Source: CSBr16-58 sp051859825
Lineage (GTDB): Bacteria; Bacteroidota; Bacteroidia; Flavobacteriales; Schleiferiaceae
DNA: 18,729 nucleotides
Reading direction: 5' to 3'
NCBI GenBank assembly: GCA_051859825.1
Contig: JBHYFA010000058.1
Coordinates: forward strand, 1 to 18,729
A model generated the notes under the pieces. It was not told where the DNA came from and searched no databases. It was given only the letters and a program-made list of their open reading frames with translations. Made by a program: the position numbers and the translations under genes. Below, in pieces: positions 1-6,203 of this stretch (positions are counted from its first letter, which is position 1; every line of letters begins with the position of its first letter).

Positions 1-8
1 CTAGACAT

Positions 9-56
9 TCCGACTTTAAGGACAGACTCTAATTAGTGTCTGTCAAAAAAGTCCGA
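9..56. repeat. Imperfect 48-bp palindrome
   Basis: Arms 9-32 and 33-56 are inverted copies matching at about 19 of 24 positions. The best part is the central GACAGACTCTAA / TTAGTGTCTGTC, with one mismatch. There is no spacer, so it would form a cruciform, or a hairpin if transcribed. Its right arm is the start of the dispersed repeat at 40-98. It could be the 3' end of a gene lying to the left of the window or a small palindromic element. Confidence 0.6.
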
Positions 57-98
57 TAGCTTCGTTATGCTCATCTGAAAATCAGGTCATCCCGACAA
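40..98 (+). repeat. Dispersed repeat, copy 1
   Basis: This stretch matches, inverted, the segment 11213-11271. The shared core GCTTCGTTATGCTC is identical and the flanks agree at most positions, with about one single-base indel. It spans the right arm of the 9-56 palindrome and the left half of the 77-124 hairpin. It encodes no recognisable protein. A copy-number search across the genome would define its true ends. Confidence 0.65.
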
Positions 99-124
99 AG
101 ACTTGTCGGGACTCATTGATTTTC
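77..124. repeat. Bipartite hairpin element
   Basis: The inner stem is CCCGACAA (91-98) and TTGTCGGG (103-110), perfect over 8 bp with a 4-nt loop. The outer stem is GAAAATCA (77-84) and TGATTTTC (117-124), also perfect over 8 bp. Between them is a 6-by-6 unpaired bulge. There is no T-run right after it on either strand, so it is not a classical intrinsic terminator. It resembles REP-like palindromic elements in form. Confidence 0.65.
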
Positions 125-220
125 AAACTTCGCAAGCCTCGCTCTCGAACTTAATATAGCAACCACTAAGACTTTGTAACTTAGCCCCGCAAAAAAGCAA
201 ACATTTTAATATAAGCAAGC

Positions 221-634
221 ATGAATCAATCAAAAGCGCAACAAGTAATAACTCTCTGGATTTTAATCACTATCGGAATGCTCTTGCATCAGTTTATGAG
301 TTTGCACAACCTTCGTTTTGGAGTAAACGTAATCAAAGCGGGCTACGATGGCACCCCCGATGTAGAGCAAATAAAGCGATTGACCCTTTACGTTCTTCCA
401 CTACTCTATGTGGCAATAACGCTTTATTTCCAAAATAAAACCATCCGACTATTACACCTCATCGCTTCACCTTTCTATCTAGGATTTCATTCGTGGCACT
501 TTATTCACGAACTCGGACACATGAAAGACCCCGTGCAATGGGTTCTACTCACTACCTTAGTACTTTTATCGGGAATGCTTGTCTTCAGCGCCTACCAATG
601 GTACAAAAGTCCATTGAAAAACCACAATTCTTAG
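221..634 (+). CDS. Small four-helix membrane protein, unknown function
   Basis: I do not recognise the family. The 137-residue product has four hydrophobic stretches, at about residues 10-28, 52-70, 76-96 and 106-124, with a soluble loop around 30-50. A histidine cluster at the end of the third helix (H90, H93, H96, H100, in FHSWHFIHELGH) could bind a metal or heme, but that is inference. The ATG follows an AT-rich leader. No Shine-Dalgarno is evident, which is usual in Bacteroidota. A weak -7-like element TAACTTAG (177-184) lies upstream. It stands alone, preceded by the repeats at 9-124 and converging on the permease gene at 690-1883. Coding is supported by the coherent hydrophobic pattern and normal composition. 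Confidence 0.7.
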   Translation: MNQSKAQQVITLWILITIGMLLHQFMSLHNLRFGVNVIKAGYDGTPDVEQIKRLTLYVLPLLYVAITLYFQNKTIRLLHLIASPFYLGFHSWHFIHELGHMKDPVQWVLLTTLVLLSGMLVFSAYQWYKSPLKNHNS

Positions 635-689
635 TAATTAATTGGATTTTCAGTTAGTCAAGTAGCGAATATCAAATTAGCTCTAGTGG

Positions 690-1883
690 CTAGGCTACAG
701 TTTTTCTTCTTCCGGCGATATAACTAATCCCAACCCCAATAATCAAAACAGTAGCCAACACCTTGGCAACATCCATTGGATTTAAGCGAACGGGATAGGC
801 TTCTACAACGTAGCCCGCACCCATGGTTACCAATCCAAAATAATGCTGAAGAGCGGTGAAGAGTCCGCCCAAAACCAATCCGATAAATGCTCCGGCAACG
901 GTAATAAGCAAGCCCTCCATAAAAAATACTTTGCGTAGATTTTTCCGAGTCATACCCAAAAACCACAAGGTGTGTAAATCTTTCTTCTTATCGAGAATCA
1001 TCATGCTCAATGAACCCATTAAAGTGAAAGAGGAAATAAGTAGAATGAGTGTGAAAATCAAATACGTAAGCAAGCCCTCCGCACGCATCACTTTGTAAAA
1101 AGCAGCTTGTTGCTCAATACGATTGCGCACTTGAAAATCATCACCAAAGAAGTTTTGTAATTTTTCCTGAACTCTGGAAGTGCGCACACCTTCGGCCAAT
1201 TTTATTTCCAAGGCGCTCACAATTCCCTCCTGCTCACTCATGCGCTGCAAGCGAGATAGGTCGGTCAAAACGTAGCGAATATCAAATTCCGGCTGCACGG
1301 AAAACATCCCGGCTGGATAAACGATATCCTGATTAAAAGCACGTTCCGGACGATTGAGGTTTTTAGCTGTAGCCTTTGGGACAAACATCTCAATGGTTTC
1401 CGTACGCCCCACATAACTCATTCCCAGATTATAGGCCACGCCAATTCCCACCACGGCATCAGGATGTGTAACCTTGTACTGTCCGCGATAAATAGCCTCC
1501 GAAATACCCGTGGTAAATTCGTACGAGCTATCCACTCCCCTAGCCGTAGCAATAAATTCTTGTTCGCGGTATCGAAGCAACACCCGCTCTTCTAACACCG
1601 GCGACACCGAAGCAACCTCCTCCCAGTCTAGTAAAGTATGTATTTTATCTTCCTCATAGAGAAAATTCTTGCCCACGCGAATCTCTACCTTCATATCTGG
1701 ATCAAAAGAAGCGTAAAAGCTCTTTACCAAATCCTCCAGCCCATTAAAGGCCGCCAAAATAACCAGTAAGGCTCCCGTTCCAATGGAGAGTCCGGCAATG
1801 CTTATCCCCGCAAGAATATTTACCGCCGTAGCACTGTGGCGGCTAAAAAAGTAACGACGCGCTATGAAGAGAGGAAGATTCAT
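690..1883 (-). CDS. FtsX-like ABC transporter permease (LolC/LolE type)
   Basis: This 397-residue inner-membrane permease has the MacB/FtsX plan: one N-terminal helix (about 24-47), a large periplasmic domain (about 50-265), then three C-terminal helices. The N-terminus (LFIARRYFFSRHSATAVN, then NILAGISIAGLSIGTGALL) is characteristic of LolC/LolE-like proteins, which help extract lipoproteins from the inner membrane with the LolD ATPase. I chose ATG at 1881-1883. A TTG two codons upstream could extend it but has no support. The gene starts 20 bp after the rbfA stop on the same strand, so the two are probably cotranscribed, a common pairing in Bacteroidota. No LolD ATPase is encoded nearby. 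Substrate assignment is by family only. Confidence 0.88.
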   Translation of the reverse strand: MNLPLFIARRYFFSRHSATAVNILAGISIAGLSIGTGALLVILAAFNGLEDLVKSFYASFDPDMKVEIRVGKNFLYEEDKIHTLLDWEEVASVSPVLEERVLLRYREQEFIATARGVDSSYEFTTGISEAIYRGQYKVTHPDAVVGIGVAYNLGMSYVGRTETIEMFVPKATAKNLNRPERAFNQDIVYPAGMFSVQPEFDIRYVLTDLSRLQRMSEQEGIVSALEIKLAEGVRTSRVQEKLQNFFGDDFQVRNRIEQQAAFYKVMRAEGLLTYLIFTLILLISSFTLMGSLSMMILDKKKDLHTLWFLGMTRKNLRKVFFMEGLLITVAGAFIGLVLGGLFTALQHYFGLVTMGAGYVVEAYPVRLNPMDVAKVLATVLIIGVGISYIAGRRKTVA

Positions 1884-1903
1884 GAGCAAATGGTGGAACG
1901 CAA

Positions 1904-2263
1904 TTATTTGATGGGATTCTCTCCTTCGCCGCGCAAAAGCTTGTCAATATTGTCTTCGTAATCAAGTGAATCATCAACAAAAAACTTCAATTCGGGCATC
2001 TTGCGCAACTGACGACCGAGTACACTGCTCAATTCACGCTTAATCAAACTTTGCTGCGCTGCAATCGTGTCCATCACAGAATCCGAATCCTTAGAAGGGA
2101 AAATACTCAGATAGACTTTAGCTACCGACAAATCTGGACTGATACGCACTTTGGTAACGCTTACCAAAATGCCTTTAAACATGCGCTGGGAAAAACGTTG
2201 AAATATAGTGCCAAGCTCTTCAATCATGAGTTGGGATAAACGGTTGAGGCGGGTTGAATCCAT
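1904..2263 (-). CDS. rbfA: Ribosome-binding factor A
   Basis: RbfA binds the 30S subunit and helps process and mature the 5' end of 16S rRNA. The 119-residue product has the usual family length and its single KH-like domain: N-terminal RLNRLSQLMIEEL, the central KVRISPDLSVAKVYLSIFP strand region, and the C-terminal LRKMPELKFFVDDSLDY stretch. It is the first gene of a probable two-gene operon with the LolC/E-like permease. It is transcribed divergently from the MATE exporter. A -7 element lies at 2347-2354 on the same strand, predicting a 5' leader of about 75 nt that contains the heptamer repeat at 2276-2303. Confidence 0.92.
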   Translation of the reverse strand: MDSTRLNRLSQLMIEELGTIFQRFSQRMFKGILVSVTKVRISPDLSVAKVYLSIFPSKDSDSVMDTIAAQQSLIKRELSSVLGRQLRKMPELKFFVDDSLDYEDNIDKLLRGEGENPIK

Positions 2264-2275
2264 TTTACGTTGATA

Positions 2276-2303
2276 GTGAAAAGTTAAAAGTTAAAAGTGA
2301 AGA
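2276..2303. repeat. Heptamer tandem repeat in the rbfA leader
   Basis: Four head-to-tail 7-bp units are present: GTGAAAA, GTTAAAA, GTTAAAA, GTGAAGA. They lie between the rbfA start codon and its predicted promoter, so they would be in the untranslated leader. The first and last units are degenerate. Confidence 0.6.
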
Positions 2304-2346
2304 GTAGGTAGTGGAAGCGGGGTGTAAATGTAGAGTTAGAACGGGA

Positions 2347-2354
2347 CAAAGTTA
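2347..2354 (-). promoter_or_regulatory. Probable -7 element of the rbfA operon
   Basis: Read on the minus strand this is TAACTTTG, a perfect match to the Bacteroidota -7 consensus TAnnTTTG. No good TTTG/TTG is found about 19 bp upstream, so the -33 half is weak. Transcription would start near 2340. Confidence 0.5.
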
Positions 2355-2380
2355 AGGCTTAATTGCGTTGAAAACTGCTT

Positions 2381-2388
2381 TACTTTTG
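2381..2388 (+). promoter_or_regulatory. Probable -7 element of the MATE gene
   Basis: TACTTTTG matches TAnnTTTG perfectly and ends 8 nt before the first ATG. A transcript would start only a few bases before, or at, the start codon. It is back to back with the rbfA -7 element 26 bp away, so the two promoters share their upstream regions. Confidence 0.5.
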
Positions 2389-2396
2389 CCACCGCT

Positions 2397-3746
2397 ATGA
2401 TGACGAAAAGAGAACACTACCAAACTAACATTAAACTGGCCGTTCCCGTGATGGTTGGACAACTGGGACACGTAATGGTGGGTGTGGCGGATAGCATCAT
2501 GGTAGGACAATTAGGCACATTACCGCTGGCTGCCGTAGCACTGGGAAATTCCATCTTCGCCATATTCATGGTTTTCGGTTTGGGCGTGACCTTTGGCTTA
2601 ACGCCCTTAGTGGCCAACGCTGATGGAATGGGTAAGAAGAATTTACCTACCAAGCTTCTACACCACAGCTGGTTTGTCAACCTCGGTGTTTCCATCATAT
2701 TATTTCTCATCCTCATAGGCATCATCCCACTTTTGCCCTATATGGGACAAGACAAAAGTCTGCTTCCTTTAGCCACACCTTACTACATCATTCTCAGTTC
2801 TTCACTCATTCCCTTGATGCTTTTCATGACTTTCAAGCAGTACGCCGAGGGTCTTTCGGATACCCGCACGGCGATGTTTGTGAGCATCGGGTGTAATTTG
2901 CTCAATGTTGGTCTCAACTACCTGCTGATTTTCGGAAAATTCGGTATGCCCGAACTTGGTCTAAATGGCGCGGGAGTGGCAACCGTAATTGCGCGCTGGG
3001 CGATGTTTTTCGTGATGTGGTGGTACGTCGTTAAAGGCGCGAAAAAAATCCGCACGTCCTTCTCGGTACTGAATTTCCAGTTTCGCAAAGTGGTGGTGCA
3101 AAAACTTCTCAGCATCGGCATTCCATCGGGTTTACAGTACATCTTTGAGGTGAGCGCTTTTTCATTGGCCGCCATTTTTGCTGGAATGCTGGGAGCAAAA
3201 GCGCTTGCTGCCCACCAAATCGCCATCAATTTAGCCTCCATTAGCTACATGGCGGCAACGGGCTTGGGTGCGGCAGCGGCGGTACGTGTAGGAAATCAAT
3301 TGGGTAGAAAAGATCCGGTAAACCTAAAAATGGCGTCGAAGTCGATCTTTAGTATGACCGTTATCTGGATGTGTTTTGCGGGCATCATCCTCTTTATCTT
3401 CCGCTTTAAACTCACCGGATTTTACAACGACGACTCCGAAGTGCTCAGTCTTGCGGCTTCCATGCTCATCGTAGCGGTGTTTTTTCAACTTTCCGATGGA
3501 TTGCAGGCGGTAACACTCGGAGCACTCCGCGGCTTTACCGACGTGCGCATCCCCACCCTTATCACTTTTGTTGCTTATTGGGTGCTTACTCTGCCCTGTG
3601 CCTATCTGGTTTCGCAATTTACCTCCGCCGGTGCCATGGGAATTTGGTATTCCTTAGCGGGTGGACTCACTATTTCTGCAGCGCTATTGATGTATCGTTT
3701 TCGCAAACTCTTGTTGCGATTTATTGCGCAGATGCAAACAAACTAA
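2397..3746 (+). CDS. MATE family multidrug efflux transporter
   Basis: The 449-residue polytopic protein has about twelve hydrophobic segments in two homologous halves, as in NorM-type MATE exporters, which expel cationic drugs or dyes in exchange for Na+ or H+. The family signature is clear at the N-terminus (AVPVMVGQLGHVMVGVADS, then MVGQLGTLPLAAVALGNS). The second half begins with the corresponding IGIPSGLQYIFEVSAFS region near residue 240, followed by LGAKALAAHQIA. ATGATG at 2397-2402 gives two adjacent possible starts. The leader is extremely short if the TACTTTTG element at 2381-2388 is used. The 3' end overlaps the convergent rsmD gene by 26 bp. The true substrate cannot be told from sequence. 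Confidence 0.9.
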   Translation: MMTKREHYQTNIKLAVPVMVGQLGHVMVGVADSIMVGQLGTLPLAAVALGNSIFAIFMVFGLGVTFGLTPLVANADGMGKKNLPTKLLHHSWFVNLGVSIILFLILIGIIPLLPYMGQDKSLLPLATPYYIILSSSLIPLMLFMTFKQYAEGLSDTRTAMFVSIGCNLLNVGLNYLLIFGKFGMPELGLNGAGVATVIARWAMFFVMWWYVVKGAKKIRTSFSVLNFQFRKVVVQKLLSIGIPSGLQYIFEVSAFSLAAIFAGMLGAKALAAHQIAINLASISYMAATGLGAAAAVRVGNQLGRKDPVNLKMASKSIFSMTVIWMCFAGIILFIFRFKLTGFYNDDSEVLSLAASMLIVAVFFQLSDGLQAVTLGALRGFTDVRIPTLITFVAYWVLTLPCAYLVSQFTSAGAMGIWYSLAGGLTISAALLMYRFRKLLLRFIAQMQTN

Positions 3747-4260
3747 ACTCTACTCCACCGTATTTGCGGTGTTCAACGAAATTTGGATGTTCCGTGAAAG
3801 ACTGGCGACGGTCGTGCTCCACTATTAAAATTCCTTCCTCATTAAGGAGATCGCGGTCGAATACCAAGCGAATAATTTCTTCATACTCGGGGTATTCGTA
3901 TGGCGGATCCATGAAGATTACATCGTACGAGCCGTAGGAATTTCGCAGGTAGTTAAGCGCATCTGCCCGGATGATATTCATACCTTCAATCTTCATATCC
4001 TCCACCGTTTTTTTCAAAAAACGAATGGTTTCTCCGTAATTATCCACCGCAGTAATTTGCGTACAGCCGCGAGACGCAAATTCGAGAGAAATACTGCCAA
4101 TACCACAGAAGAGGTCCAGCAGACTTACATCTTCAAAGAAAATGCGGTTGTTCAAAATATTAAAAAGCGACTCCTTCGCCATATCCGTGGTAGGGCGAAC
4201 GGGTAGTTGCTTGGGAGCGCGAATGGCTTTACCCCGAAATTTTCCACTAATGATACGCAT
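3721..4260 (-). CDS. rsmD: 16S rRNA (guanine(966)-N(2))-methyltransferase RsmD
   Basis: RsmD methylates the exocyclic N2 of G966 in 16S rRNA using S-adenosylmethionine. The 179-residue product carries the family's N-terminal MRIISGKFRGK, the RPTTDMAKES segment (22-31), the SAM-binding motif LDLFCGIGS (48-56) and the catalytic DPPY motif (118-121). Length is typical. It is the last gene of a minus-strand operon. Its start overlaps the end of the DUF3822 reading frame by 14 nt when that frame is read correctly across the assembly gap. Its 3' end overlaps the convergent MATE gene by 26 bp. Confidence 0.93.
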   Translation of the reverse strand: MRIISGKFRGKAIRAPKQLPVRPTTDMAKESLFNILNNRIFFEDVSLLDLFCGIGSISLEFASRGCTQITAVDNYGETIRFLKKTVEDMKIEGMNIIRADALNYLRNSYGSYDVIFMDPPYEYPEYEEIIRLVFDRDLLNEEGILIVEHDRRQSFTEHPNFVEHRKYGGVEFSLFASAQ

Positions 4261-5024
4261 ACAAGAAACGATCTAATTCAAATCCCCTACCGTCGAATCC
4301 GGCCGCATTGAGTTGCGCCGACCAAGCAGGAAAAGCTTTATCCCATAATGNNNNNNNNNNGCTCAACAGAAGCCACAAAACGCTCAGCTTCCGCCCGGTA
4401 TTGCTCGATATCGAAGCGACTTCCACTTACCAACAAATGCGCAGATTCAGCATGGGCTTTAAGTTGTTCCAAGCAAAAGAGCATGTAATACACCAAATCT
4501 GCCAACTCCTCCGCGTGATAAGTAGTAAAAAGTTTCATTTCTCCATTGAGAAAAACACTTAGACCTACACGTAAACCGTCGGCTTGAACAAAAACGAGCG
4601 GCGATTTTTTTTCAAAAAAAGAAAGCATCTTATGCGACCAGGCCCATTGATGCGCTGGAGGCATTGCCACTACCGCTGTTCCGTAGTTGGGGAAACTTTT
4701 ACTATCCGAAACAAAATCCCGAGGTCGATCCCCTACCACTTCGTTGAGGAAAATTTCATCGGCGGGAAAATCTTCCGGAATCCACGAAAAGAAACTACCT
4801 GAATAGTAGCGAGAAATCTTTTGGCCTTGATGGATGAGTTTATGGAGATTCTCTGGCAATTTTGCCAGCTCCCAAATCCCCGCATTTTTCACTTCATTCC
4901 TCTCCACCATCAATGCAAAAAAGTGTTCATCTGAACGCCTTATTTGCATTTCTAAATGAGACATCCCGGTAAGGAAAGACTCCGTTACCGGGATGCACCA
5001 AGTATTTTGGGGGATTGCCTCCAT
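4247..5024 (-). CDS. DUF3822 family protein, interrupted by an assembly gap
   Basis: This resembles the uncharacterised DUF3822 family, commonly found beside rsmD in Bacteroidota. The first 221 residues (5024 to 4362) read cleanly. Ten Ns at 4351-4360 then interrupt the frame, and reading straight through gives a premature stop three codons later. Beyond the gap another frame is open and protein-like for 33 codons (starting LWDKAFPAWSAQL and ending ELDRFLYAYH), stopping at 4247-4249 inside the rsmD start. Joining the two pieces gives about 255-260 residues and needs a real gap length divisible by three, so the 10 Ns are probably a placeholder. The gene starts 9 bp after its upstream neighbour. 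Function is unknown. Confidence 0.75.
4351..4360. other. Scaffold gap (10 Ns)
   Basis: A run of ten undetermined bases lies inside the DUF3822 gene. Reading-frame logic on both sides says the true number of missing bases is a multiple of three, possibly zero, so the printed length is unreliable. Confidence 0.95.
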
Positions 5025-5033
5025 ATAGCGTAA

Positions 5034-5642
5034 TTACCAGTTTCCGCTGATGGAAGGTTCGGCGAGATTACCTATTTGCAATTGAAAATCGTAGTCAATG
5101 TAATCACCATACTCACTTTTCAAGTCAGTCATGATGTCTTTATCTTTAGCGTACACCTCAAAAGTAGCCAAGCGCGATTCTTGACGATAGATATTGCTAC
5201 TAGCCATGGTAAACTCTTTGGTTCTGCTGGTAAAAGGGATGTAGCGCAAACGTTCTAGATCAAAGTCGGCACCAAATAAATGCTGCTTTACCGGCACCTG
5301 ATCGATTACTCTAACAACAACCGTATCTTTCAACATATCTGTTTGATACACTTCATCAAAGTAGTAGAAGGAAGAGTCCTTGCGTTCTTCAATTTTCACG
5401 TATCCCGTATCGGCGAAGAGAAAAAGCTCATCGAATGAATTGGCAAACTCTCCGGTTTCAGCGCGATAGGTAACCTGAAGTTCGCGGATTTGCTCCAACG
5501 TACGCTTTACCACCTCGTGGCGGTCGGCACGAATCCGTTCGTAACGGATGGGCTTATTGATGGATTCAAAAAGGATGTACAATAAAAATGCGTTGAGGAT
5601 AACCAAACCTACTTTGATTCCGAGTGCAGTTTTTTTATTCAT
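5034..5642 (-). CDS. Membrane-anchored hypothetical protein upstream of DUF3822
   Basis: The product (about 202 residues) has one N-terminal transmembrane segment (about 4-24, in TALGIKVGLVILNAFLLYIL). A soluble domain follows, beginning with a helical RADRHEVVKRTLEQIRELQ stretch and then TYRAETGEFANSFDEL. This layout, a hydrophobic helix continuing into an amphipathic helix and a beta-rich domain, is pseudopilin-like, but I cannot assign a function. I recall similar proteins beside DUF3822 in Bacteroidota. I prefer ATG at 5640-5642, preceded by AT-rich sequence and directly before the membrane helix. An upstream in-frame ATG at 5670-5672 would add ten residues. It heads the operon with DUF3822 and rsmD, driven by the strong promoter at 5797-5827 through a leader of about 120-150 nt. 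Confidence 0.75.
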   Translation of the reverse strand: MNKKTALGIKVGLVILNAFLLYILFESINKPIRYERIRADRHEVVKRTLEQIRELQVTYRAETGEFANSFDELFLFADTGYVKIEERKDSSFYYFDEVYQTDMLKDTVVVRVIDQVPVKQHLFGADFDLERLRYIPFTSRTKEFTMASSNIYRQESRLATFEVYAKDKDIMTDLKSEYGDYIDYDFQLQIGNLAEPSISGNW

Positions 5643-5672
5643 ATGTAAATTAATTGTTTCTTCAGTTGCCAT

Positions 5673-5732
5673 ATGGAATGTCCTAGTCCATTTTCATGGG
5701 TGTTTGCGAAGGCTACTACATGGACATTTCAT
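5673..5732. repeat. Inverted repeat in the operon leader
   Basis: ATGGAATGTCC (5673-5683) and GGACATTTCAT (5722-5732) are inverted, matching at 10 of 11 positions. A nested GTCCAT / ATGGAC pair lies inside. A second small hairpin, GAGCAA / TTGCTC, occurs just upstream in the same leader around 5768-5789. The region lies between the predicted transcription start near 5790 and the first gene of the DUF3822-rsmD operon. Confidence 0.4.
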
Positions 5733-5796
5733 AGTAAACAAATATTCTTTCATTCGTGTGTTTTTGTGAGCAAATGAAATGTTGCTCATAAAGTGG

Positions 5797-5827
5797 CAAA
5801 GTTAAGGTTTATTTTATTAAGCCCAAA
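5797..5827 (-). promoter_or_regulatory. Strong Bacteroidota-type promoter of the DUF3822-rsmD operon
   Basis: On the minus strand a -33 TTTG (plus-strand CAAA at 5824-5827) is separated by exactly 19 bp from TAACTTTG (5797-5804). Both halves and the spacing match the Bacteroidota primary sigma consensus. This is the best promoter in the window. Transcription would begin near 5790. Confidence 0.7.
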
Positions 5828-5847
5828 GAGCAAAAAGGAGTGATTAG

Positions 5848-6051
5848 AAAAATAATATTGAGGGACTTCAAATGGCAAATGAGAATAAGATGGTGGTCGT
5901 TGATGTGTTATGCAAACTCGATAGTGGCGATTTGGTGATTGTTGAAGTTCCGTTTTTTCATCAGGATGATTATTCCCATCGCATGATGTACAGCGTATCA
6001 ATAGTTTTTGCCGAACATTTAAGAATCCGTAGAGACGTCTTATCCGCATAA
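5848..6051 (+). pseudogene. Fragment of an Rpn-type PD-(D/E)XK nuclease/transposase
   Basis: An open stretch runs from just after a TAG at 5845-5847 to TAA at 6049-6051, with an ATG at 5872. It encodes VVVDVLCKLDSGDLVIVEV followed 9 residues later by an R-M-M-Y-S segment. This matches the core of the Rpn / PDDEXK_2 transposase-like nuclease family, which typically reads VDVxCKxxxGxxFIVEMQ and then, with the same spacing, an Arg followed by hydrophobics. The active-site Asp and Glu positions remain, but the usual MQ is VP. Full-length members are about 280-300 residues, so the N-terminal fifth and the C-terminal two thirds are missing. I read it as a decayed remnant of a mobile or recombination gene. 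A chance ORF is less likely given the conserved spacing. Confidence 0.6.
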
Positions 6052-6203
6052 AGAAGGTGGTTAACATCTTCCTGTCACGGCCCCACAAAATTTAGCCAAA
6101 AAATCTGTTTGCATATTGTATTTTCGCAGCATCTATTTGTAGAAAAGCATAAGCCATTTCATTTTTAGAAACGCGCGCAAGCATAACAAAAAAAGAAGAA
6201 CAA
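6052..6203. other. Intergenic leader of lpdA
   Basis: This holds the untranslated region before lpdA. A poor -7-like TATTTTCG occurs at 6119-6126 without a convincing -33. A purine-rich AAAAAAAGAAGAA lies just before the lpdA ATG and may aid ribosome binding. Nothing else is recognisable. Confidence 0.4.

Noticed and set aside
635..700. A terminator between the small membrane protein and the permease gene
   Set aside because: The CTAGTGGCTAG-like partial symmetry is short and has no T-run in the right place. The nearby Ts belong to the permease coding end.
1884..1889. A TTG start two codons upstream of the LolC/E-like ATG
   Set aside because: The ATG at 1881-1883 directly begins the conserved family N-terminus and needs no rare start codon.
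5786..6088. A 100-codon minus-strand frame opposite the nuclease remnant
   Set aside because: It shows no family features, overlaps the strong minus-strand promoter at 5797-5827, and its composition is that of a shadow of the plus-strand fragment.
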